A stretch of DNA of 10,526 bases, taken from assembly GCA_021162485.1 (NCBI GenBank), contig JAGGYP010000004.1, forward strand, positions 1-10,526, given 5' to 3'. Numbering within the stretch: position 1 is the stretch's first letter; each line of letters opens with the position of its first letter. Positions 4,812 through 10,526 of this stretch are shown here, one piece after another. A model generated the notes under the pieces. It was not told where the DNA came from. It saw only the letters and a list, made by a program, of their open reading frames with translations, and ran no database searches. The position numbers were made by a program, and so were the translations under genes. The stretch is from Thermoplasmata archaeon. Its GTDB lineage: Archaea > Thermoplasmatota > E2 > DHVEG-1 > B8-G13.

Positions 4812-6001
4812 TACTTAAACTTTTTCTTGTTTTTAAACCTAATTAAATACAGTACTAACAAGGTTGGTCCAAAAGTCCAAGATGCAAACAAGAAAACATG
4901 TGCGAAGCTAAAGGCAGCTGCTATTGACCCAGAAATCATGCCGCCACCATTTAAACCGACATTTGCAATACCAGTTAATATGCCATACTGAGTTGCACCA
5001 ATACGTGGATTGGTTATATCCATAAACAAGGCACATGCAACTGTTGAATGAGCACCCAAAAGAAAACCCACTATACTATAGATCAAAGAAAGCTTCCACC
5101 AATTATCTGTAAAAACTAGTAATGCGGTAAAAATAGCATCCAGCACAATAAAAATATACAGGGCTTTTTTTCTTCCAATTTTATCTGTAACAGTACCCCC
5201 TGCTACAGAACCCAATGCTAAAAATAGGGGTAAAAGCATTGATATCATTCCTATCTGAACATCTCTGAGATTGAGAAAATCTCTCATATAAATTGGCATA
5301 ATAAAAGATAGTATACCCTCGTTCATGAAAACAAGTGGTGAAAAAACGGTTATTAACTGTGTAGTTCTTTTTTTAAACTCCTTTACAACTAGGTTAAAAA
5401 TTTTTTGTTTAGTCTTATATTTTATTTTCTCCTTTATAAGAAACGGAAAAATAAGAATCGCTAGAATTATAAAACCATTCAAAAGATAAGCATATTTATA
5501 ACCATGCAATGAGCCTATTAGTGGAAAAATAAGAGAACCCAATGCCCAGGCAGAATATTGACCAGCGAACATAGAGCCATTTATTTTTCCTCTATTCTCA
5601 TCCGTGGATATATCAACAGCTAGGGCATCTGTTGAAACATCTATAAAACCTATCCCAACATGCCCTAGAAAAATTAAAAAGATAAACAGTATCAAGTAGG
5701 CACTAGGGTCTATTTGTGATGCCAAAAACATTGAAAAAACACATAGAAATCCGCCAAACAAGATAAAAGTTCTTCTCCCATATTTTATGAAATGATCCAC
5801 TATTGGACCCCATACAAACTTTAATATCCATGGTATGTTTGCTGCACCTACAGCAAGTGTGGTTAGGGGTATGGGAACAGCTTTTGACCTCAGATAGAGA
5901 GAAGTAACTACAGTTGTTATAGCGATCATAAGACCTTCTGAGAAATATAGAGATGCAAAAAGTGAGTATTTTACAAAGCCTTTTTTAGTGATATCTAACA
6001 T
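4811..6001 (-). CDS. MFS transporter, AmpG-like
   Basis: A 396-residue permease with about 12 membrane helices in two halves joined by a basic cytoplasmic loop (190-212). The MFS motif A occurs in both halves: GPIVDHFIKYGRR (65-77) and GGTVTDKIGRKKAL (268-281). The first half contains NIPWILKFVWGP (55-66), DVSTDALAVD (121-130) and ENRGKINGSM (135-144). These are characteristic of the AmpG / acetyl-CoA-transporter branch of the superfamily. AmpG of Gram-negative bacteria imports anhydro-muropeptides. An archaeon has no murein, so the substrate here is unknown. The ATG at 6001 has no Shine-Dalgarno, and a TTTATAGT TATA element is centred 28 bases upstream, so the transcript is probably leaderless. 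Downstream, on the same strand, comes the tRNA-Val promoter. Confidence 0.85.
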   Translation of the reverse strand: MLDITKKGFVKYSLFASLYFSEGLMIAITTVVTSLYLRSKAVPIPLTTLAVGAANIPWILKFVWGPIVDHFIKYGRRTFILFGGFLCVFSMFLASQIDPSAYLILFIFLIFLGHVGIGFIDVSTDALAVDISTDENRGKINGSMFAGQYSAWALGSLIFPLIGSLHGYKYAYLLNGFIILAILIFPFLIKEKIKYKTKQKIFNLVVKEFKKRTTQLITVFSPLVFMNEGILSFIMPIYMRDFLNLRDVQIGMISMLLPLFLALGSVAGGTVTDKIGRKKALYIFIVLDAIFTALLVFTDNWWKLSLIYSIVGFLLGAHSTVACALFMDITNPRIGATQYGILTGIANVGLNGGGMISGSIAAAFSFAHVFLFASWTFGPTLLVLYLIRFKNKKKFK

Positions 6002-6024
6002 TCAATATAAAGATATTAGATTTT

Positions 6025-6032
6025 ACTATAAA
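6025..6032 (-). promoter_or_regulatory. TATA element for MFS gene
   Basis: TTTATAGT on the minus strand, centred about 28 bases before the ATG at 6001, at the distance expected for a leaderless or nearly leaderless mRNA. Confidence 0.45.
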
Positions 6033-6080
6033 AATATTTTTTTAAATAATCATGTATTCAATAGTTAGAATTACGTCTCA

Positions 6081-8591
6081 TTAGTTGACTTGGCAAATTT
6101 TTGTTTTAAACAGATCCAGATTGTGCATACTTCTGCTACTTATAGTGGTTCTGATAATATTCTTTTGTATAAATGACGTTTTTATAGATAGCGGCATTGA
6201 GATTACCAGTGTATCAGACCACTCGCTTTCTAACCCATTTACATCTTTTGCCTTTACTTTGATACTATATTCTCCTTTTTCACTCCAGCTGTGTGAAGCT
6301 TCCACTGTTTCTCCACTGTTGTATGGTCCCAGCCATCCACTATCTGTCCCATCTCCCCAATCAAATAGATAAAATATTTCATCCTCATCTGGGTCTGTTG
6401 TAAAAGCGGAATAAGTATATGTTTTACCAGTTTTTCCTGATGCAGGACCAGAGGGTCTTGTTGGTTTCTCTGGTGGTCTATTACTTTGCATAATCTCTAC
6501 AAATATTTCATTAGACCAGTCGCTTTCTGCACCATATTCATCTTGTGCTTTTACCTTTACTATGTATGTTCCAGGTGAATCCCATCTATGAGATCTAGAA
6601 ACTGTTTCACCAGAGTCTACTAGACCAGTCCATTCTCCTGTTCCATCTCCCCAGTCGAAATAGTATTTTATTTTATCGCCATCATCTGTAGCATATGCTG
6701 TATATTGTAATAGCTCATCAACTTCTCCAGATGCAGAACCCTCTAAAGTTGGCGTATTTGGCGGGGAATTTTCCTCTATTTTAACTGTTAAAACTGTTGA
6801 CCAATTGCTTTCTGCATTTTCGGTATCCTTTGCCTTTACTTTTACCTGATAAGTGTTTGCACTGTTCCAGATGTGTGAGGCTTGGCAGCTAGCACCAGAT
6901 TCATAGGGCCCTATCCATCCACTGTTAGTCCCATCACCCCAATCAAACCAGTAGTAGAGATTATCTCCATCTATGTCTGTTGTACTTGTGACATAATCAT
7001 ACATTACGCCTACTCTACCTTGAGTTGTTCCATTTGGTGTATTTGGTGTGTTAGGGGGATGATTTTCTCCAATGTGTACTGTCAATGGATCGGACCAATC
7101 ACTCCACATGTTATCTGTATCTTTTGCTCTAACTCTTACATTATAATCTCCTTTACTATTCCAGGAGTGGGAAATGGTTACAGAGGATCCAGAGTCATAC
7201 CATCCCGCCTGGTCTGTTGTACCATCACCCCAATCGAATTCATACAATATTTGATCTCCATTTGGATCAGTAGTTGACGCAGAATAAGAATAAGTTTTCT
7301 CAGTTCTTCCTGTTTGTGGGCCTGATGGTTTGCTTGGTTTGTTAGGCGGCTGTGGATTTGTTATTGTAACCAGGAGAGAGTCTGACCAATCACCTAATAA
7401 TTCGTATTGATCTTTCGCTCTAACCTTTACATAGTATGATCCTTTATTCTCCCATGAGTGGCTTTGTTGAACACTTGTTCCAGATGCATATGGACCAAGC
7501 CAACCAGTGTTTGTTCCATCTCCCCAGTCAAATAGATAATATATCATATCTTGGTCTGGATCTGTCACAATACTGCTATAGGTGTAAGATATACCAGTTT
7601 TTCCAGATGTTTGGCCACTTGGTTTAGATGCAGAGGGAGCATAATTTGTCACCAATATAGTTTTGTTAGCCACAGGACTTAGTCCACCTTTTGAATCAAT
7701 AACTTGGACATGAATATCAATTCCATTTGGATACAGTTCATTCCACGTCCAGCTTGCTTGATGAGATGTTCCTGAAGCAAGCCAGCCGCTTTCAATATCA
7801 GAAACCCAGTCATCATTAAAATCCCATAAATATTTTATTTGATCTCCATCAGCATCATTAGAAGTCGCTGTAAATGTTACTTGTTTGCCAATATGAACTT
7901 CATTTGGGCCATCTATAACCGGCTCACTTGGCTTGTTTGGATTCCATGGAGTATAGTATATTTCAAAATGGATTCTTGCATCATTTTGATCACCTGGCTC
8001 ACCATCGCTCTCACCATCTGCCACAAGCCAGCCATTATCATCAGTATACAGATAGTCTCCACTCCATGAACCCGTCTCCCTGTTTACTATTCCTTTTAAT
8101 ACTGCTCCTCTAACCGCTTTGTTATGATTGTCTTGTCCTTTATTACCTACACCATCACCTCCTCCGCCGCTATAGCTGCTGATATCTGCAAGATCGTCTA
8201 CAGAGAGATCCTCCTCCCAGAGTTGAATATCGATACTAACATTTTTTATATCATCATAAAAATAGTAACTTATTGGAGAGTCTAGGATTAAATCGTCACA
8301 GTTTTTTTGTACAACATTGTTTCCATCCCAATCAAAGCTGTTATTAAAGATGACATACCAATACCAATCAGCTCCACTTCCAGGGTCTATCTCATCTATT
8401 TGTATAACACGATGAACCCTTATCTCAATAGTCCAATCTACTGTTGCCGATGAAATCTTTTTTAGTTGTATTTGAAAATCTTTCTTTTCAAAACTTTGGA
8501 TACTTATATTTTTAGCATGCATACCAAAAGCACTGCTAAACATTAGCACAGTTATTAACGAGATAACAGCATATTTACACTTTTTTCTCAT
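6081..8591 (-). CDS. Secreted multidomain protein: C2-like domain plus six PKD domains
   Basis: 836 residues. Residues 1-27 are a signal peptide (basic MRKKCK, then a hydrophobic core). Residues about 45-215 form a domain with RVHRVIQIDEIDPGSGADWYW and LWEEDLSVDDLADIS, resembling C2-like, probably calcium-binding domains of archaeal surface proteins, followed by a Gly-rich stretch (142-150). Six PKD-type Ig-fold domains of about 95 residues follow: about 217-316, 317-411, 414-507, 511-606, 610-701 and 705-799. Domains 2-6 have DWGDGT at 355, 453, 550, 646 and 744, then SHSW-like, VKVKAKD-like and SxWS motifs. Domain 1 is divergent (DFNDDW). The C-terminal tail (800-836) is basic, without a membrane helix. 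PKD domains mediate protein-protein or carbohydrate contacts at the cell surface; no catalytic domain is seen. The ATG at 8591 follows GGAGG and a TATA box. A general adhesin or surface-layer accessory role is inference. Confidence 0.92.
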   Translation of the reverse strand: MRKKCKYAVISLITVLMFSSAFGMHAKNISIQSFEKKDFQIQLKKISSATVDWTIEIRVHRVIQIDEIDPGSGADWYWYVIFNNSFDWDGNNVVQKNCDDLILDSPISYYFYDDIKNVSIDIQLWEEDLSVDDLADISSYSGGGGDGVGNKGQDNHNKAVRGAVLKGIVNRETGSWSGDYLYTDDNGWLVADGESDGEPGDQNDARIHFEIYYTPWNPNKPSEPVIDGPNEVHIGKQVTFTATSNDADGDQIKYLWDFNDDWVSDIESGWLASGTSHQASWTWNELYPNGIDIHVQVIDSKGGLSPVANKTILVTNYAPSASKPSGQTSGKTGISYTYSSIVTDPDQDMIYYLFDWGDGTNTGWLGPYASGTSVQQSHSWENKGSYYVKVRAKDQYELLGDWSDSLLVTITNPQPPNKPSKPSGPQTGRTEKTYSYSASTTDPNGDQILYEFDWGDGTTDQAGWYDSGSSVTISHSWNSKGDYNVRVRAKDTDNMWSDWSDPLTVHIGENHPPNTPNTPNGTTQGRVGVMYDYVTSTTDIDGDNLYYWFDWGDGTNSGWIGPYESGASCQASHIWNSANTYQVKVKAKDTENAESNWSTVLTVKIEENSPPNTPTLEGSASGEVDELLQYTAYATDDGDKIKYYFDWGDGTGEWTGLVDSGETVSRSHRWDSPGTYIVKVKAQDEYGAESDWSNEIFVEIMQSNRPPEKPTRPSGPASGKTGKTYTYSAFTTDPDEDEIFYLFDWGDGTDSGWLGPYNSGETVEASHSWSEKGEYSIKVKAKDVNGLESEWSDTLVISMPLSIKTSFIQKNIIRTTISSRSMHNLDLFKTKICQVN

Positions 8592-8600
8592 AAAACTCTG

Positions 8601-8607
8601 CCTCCAT
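8601..8607 (-). promoter_or_regulatory. Shine-Dalgarno of the PKD protein gene
   Basis: GGAGGCA on the minus strand lies seven to nine bases before the ATG at 8591. It supports that start and a transcript with a leader. Confidence 0.65.
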
Positions 8608-8625
8608 TAAATAAAATTAAAGATT

Positions 8626-8636
8626 TATTATATAAA
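8626..8636 (-). promoter_or_regulatory. TATA element of the PKD protein gene
   Basis: The minus strand contains TTTATATAATAA, a near-consensus archaeal TATA box. Initiation about 25 bases downstream, near 8606, would leave a short leader containing at least part of the GGAGG site. Confidence 0.55.
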
Positions 8637-8694
8637 GTTTATCGAATTTAAGTATTATACTCCTATGATCTTGGAAAACATGTTTTATTCGACA

Positions 8695-8705
8695 ACTTTT
8701 AAGTA
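8695..8705 (+). promoter_or_regulatory. TATA element for srp54
   Basis: ACTTTTAAGTA is centred about 32 bases before the ATG at 8732. No Shine-Dalgarno lies between them, suggesting a nearly leaderless transcript. It shares the 140-base divergent interval with the PKD gene promoter. Confidence 0.4.
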
Positions 8706-8731
8706 GACCTAGATATTTACAAGAGAATAAT

Positions 8732-10072
8732 ATGGTGTTAGACAACTTAGGAGAATCTCTGCGTGGTACGCTTAAGAAGGTAGCCACTGCCTTGCATGTT
8801 GATTCCTCGTTAATAAAAGAAATCGTTAGAGATATACAAAGGGCTTTACTACAGGCGGATGTGAATGTTAAACTTGTTCTCGAACTTTCTAGAAGAATTG
8901 AGAAAAGAGCTCTTGAGGAGAGGCCACCAGCAGGCACAAGCCATAGGGAGCATGTCATTCGAATAGTCTATGAAGAGCTTGTTAAGATACTTGGGGAAAA
9001 AAGAGAGTTACCTCTTAAAAAACAGGTTATAATGATGGTAGGCTTGTACGGCCAGGGTAAAACTACAAGCTGTGGAAAAATCGCTAAATATTTCAAGAGA
9101 AAAGGTCTGAGACCAGCTCTTATAGCTGGAGACATACACAGACCAGCAGCATATGATCAGTTAAAACAAATTGCAGAGAAAATAAAAGTACCATTCTATG
9201 GTGAAAAAAATGGGAGGGACGCAGTGGAGGTAATCAAAAAGGGAATAGAAAAATTGAGACATAATAGTGATGTTATAATTGTAGACACTGCAGGTAGACA
9301 CAAATTAGAGGATGATCTTATCAAGGAGATGAAAAACATTTTTAAGGCAATTAAGCCAGATGAGAAACTCCTTGTGATCGATGCTGCTACTGGTCAGCAA
9401 GCTGGCCCTCAGGCTAAAGCATTTCATGACGCAGTTGGTATAACAGGTATCGTTCTCACAAAGTTAGATGGAACTGCGAAAGGGGGAGGAGCTCTTAGTG
9501 CAGCAGCAGAAGTAGGTGCACCAATTGTTTTTATAGGTACCGGCGAGCACATGGAAGATTTAGAGGCATTTGATCCAACTAGATTCATCTCTCGTCTACT
9601 AGGAATGGGAGATATACAATCTTTACTAGAAAAAGCCCAAGAGGCTATGAAAGAAAAAGAGGAAATGGAAAAAGTTGCTAATAGAATAATGTCTGGTAAA
9701 TTTACATTAACTGATATGTATCAGCAAATGGAAATGCTCTCAGGGATGGGACCACTGAGAAAGATAGCAGAGATGCTACCATTTGGAATGGTGAGCAAGG
9801 TTAAAGACAAAGACATGGATGAGACACAGCAGAGGCTGAAGAAATTCAAAGTTATAATGGATTCTATGACCAAAGAAGAGATGGAGGACCCATCTATTAT
9901 TAAATCATCCCGTATAAAAAGAATTGCTAGAGGAGCAGGTGTAGAAACCAAAGAGGTCAAAGAGCTTTTAAAATACTATAGGATGATGAAAAACATGATG
10001 AAAAACCTGTCTGGAAATAGGAAATTTAGAAAAAATCTGATGAAACAACTTAAGTTTATGGATAACGTATAA
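8732..10072 (+). CDS. srp54: SRP54, signal recognition particle GTPase
   Basis: 446 residues, full length for archaeal SRP54. The N domain (1-90) is a helical bundle. The G domain (about 95-295) has G1 GLYGQGKTT (104-112), G2 region DIHRPAAYDQL (134-144), G3 DTAGR (185-189), G4 TKLD (243-246) and G5 GTGE (269-272), plus the SRP-GTPase insertion around 135-160. The Met-rich M domain (about 296-440) has the MLPFGM finger-loop region (348-353) and the RNA-binding SRIKRIARGAG (393-403). The protein binds signal sequences of nascent chains and 7S RNA (with SRP19), then docks on FtsY to deliver ribosomes to the Sec translocon. No 7S RNA, srp19 or ftsY is in the window. It starts at ATG 8732 and is followed after eight bases by the glycerate kinase gene. 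No missing key residue is seen. Confidence 0.98.
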   Translation: MVLDNLGESLRGTLKKVATALHVDSSLIKEIVRDIQRALLQADVNVKLVLELSRRIEKRALEERPPAGTSHREHVIRIVYEELVKILGEKRELPLKKQVIMMVGLYGQGKTTSCGKIAKYFKRKGLRPALIAGDIHRPAAYDQLKQIAEKIKVPFYGEKNGRDAVEVIKKGIEKLRHNSDVIIVDTAGRHKLEDDLIKEMKNIFKAIKPDEKLLVIDAATGQQAGPQAKAFHDAVGITGIVLTKLDGTAKGGGALSAAAEVGAPIVFIGTGEHMEDLEAFDPTRFISRLLGMGDIQSLLEKAQEAMKEKEEMEKVANRIMSGKFTLTDMYQQMEMLSGMGPLRKIAEMLPFGMVSKVKDKDMDETQQRLKKFKVIMDSMTKEEMEDPSIIKSSRIKRIARGAGVETKEVKELLKYYRMMKNMMKNLSGNRKFRKNLMKQLKFMDNV

Positions 10073-10080
10073 TTCATGCC

Positions 10081-10526
10081 ATGTTTAAAAATAGAAATAT
10101 AATAATTGACAATGGAGATACAGAGGCATTTAGAGAAGCAAGAGCACATGCTTTAGATATATTAGAGACAGCGATTTCTTCTGTTGACCCATACAGGCTT
10201 GTTAAAGAGTACATTCAAAAAGATAATTTTTTCAGGGACATTGTTGATAATTACAACAACATCTACCTTTTAAGTTTTGGTAAGGCATCTATTGCTATGG
10301 CTAGAGCTACTTTTGATCTTCTGGGGGATAAAATCAGGGAGGGCATTGTAATTACAAATGATCCAACTAACAAGAAGTATTTAGATTCAAACAATGTAAA
10401 AACATATCTTGGTACCCATCCACTGCCTAGTGAGAAAAATATACAGAATACAGAAAAAGCATTGGAAATGTTGAGGAAATGTGATAAAAATGATTTTCTT
10501 TTGGTTCTAATATCTGGGGGCGGTTC
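10081..10526 (+). CDS. Glycerate 2-kinase, MOFRL family (5' part; runs off window)
   Basis: The first 148 residues are visible. Features of the archaeal-type glycerate 2-kinase (GckA/TtuD; DUF4147 N-terminal domain) are present: an N-terminal ARAHALDILETAISSVDPY helix, LLSFGKASIAMA (63-74) with K68, EGIVITN (87-93), GTHPLPSEKN (111-120) and LISGGGS (143-149) at the window edge. The enzyme phosphorylates glycerate to 2-phosphoglycerate, feeding glycolysis, and in archaea serves non-phosphorylated or semi-phosphorylated Entner-Doudoroff or serine and glycerol breakdown routes. The full family length is about 400-450 residues, so two thirds, including the MOFRL domain, lie outside. I chose the ATG at 10081. 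An ATG at 10076 is in a frame that stops at once. The gene begins eight bases after srp54 without a visible Shine-Dalgarno, suggesting co-transcription and perhaps re-initiation. Confidence 0.88.
   Translation, partial: MFKNRNIIIDNGDTEAFREARAHALDILETAISSVDPYRLVKEYIQKDNFFRDIVDNYNNIYLLSFGKASIAMARATFDLLGDKIREGIVITNDPTNKKYLDSNNVKTYLGTHPLPSEKNIQNTEKALEMLRKCDKNDFLLVLISGGG

Noticed and set aside
6085..6372. Plus-strand open frame with a hydrophobic stretch resembling a membrane helix
   Set aside because: It is antisense to the PKD protein C-terminus and lacks promoter and ribosome-binding site.
6200..7640. DNA tandem repeat or CRISPR-like array suggested by recurring GTACCATCTCCCCA-type segments
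   Set aside because: The recurrences are about 300 bases apart, imperfect and in frame; they encode the DWGDGT motif of successive PKD domains.
8617..8958. 113-codon minus-strand open frame
   Set aside because: Antisense to the N domain of SRP54 and to its promoter; composition reflects the opposite strand.
10076..10102. ATG at 10076 as start of the glycerate kinase gene
   Set aside because: Its frame stops after eight codons; the kinase frame begins at the ATG of 10081.

Overview
The window looks like part of the chromosome of an AT-rich euryarchaeote. The evidence is an archaeal SRP54 of 446 residues, tRNA genes without an encoded CCA end, TATA-box promoters close to start codons (several transcripts look leaderless), exact archaeal Shine-Dalgarno sequences (GGAGGTGA) before other genes, and a large PKD-repeat secreted protein of a kind I associate from memory with uncultured Thermoplasmatota. 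The lineage call is an inference; archaeal origin is secure. No mobile element, CRISPR array or rRNA is visible. No stretch above about 150 bases lacks a gene.

Left part (1-2700, minus strand). In transcription order there are two small three-helix membrane proteins (2333-2686, then 2017-2310), then a PiT-type phosphate transporter (669-1895), then a DUF47/PhoU-like protein (1-635, cut by the window edge). The two small proteins are paralogues of each other. A nikR gene (2812-3222) is transcribed divergently from them. The interval between holds an inverted repeat with the exact 6-N16-6 geometry of the known NikR operator, placed over the expected start of transcription of the small-membrane-protein operon. 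This suggests a nickel- or metal-controlled membrane module without any classical nickel transporter in view, and it is the most interesting part of the window. A similar but looser inverted repeat precedes the PiT gene.

Middle (3250-6000). A CxxCxxCC-type metal-binding protein follows nikR and converges, with a 2-base gap, on a minus-strand gamma-carbonic-anhydrase-like gene. Upstream of that gene lie three minus-strand tRNA genes, transcribed in the order Val(TAC), Gln(CTG), Glu(TTC). Upstream of these is an AmpG-like MFS transporter whose stop codon abuts the tRNA promoter.

Right part (6080-10526). An 836-residue secreted protein has a signal peptide, a C2-like N-terminal domain and six PKD-type domains, and reads leftward. 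It is divergent from SRP54, the GTPase of the signal recognition particle, which is followed after 8 bases by the start of a glycerate 2-kinase gene that runs off the right edge.

Functional reading: SRP54 and the tRNAs are housekeeping. PiT with DUF47 is a phosphate-uptake pair. NikR, its operator and the two small membrane proteins form a candidate metal-response unit. The PKD protein is a cell-surface or secreted product.
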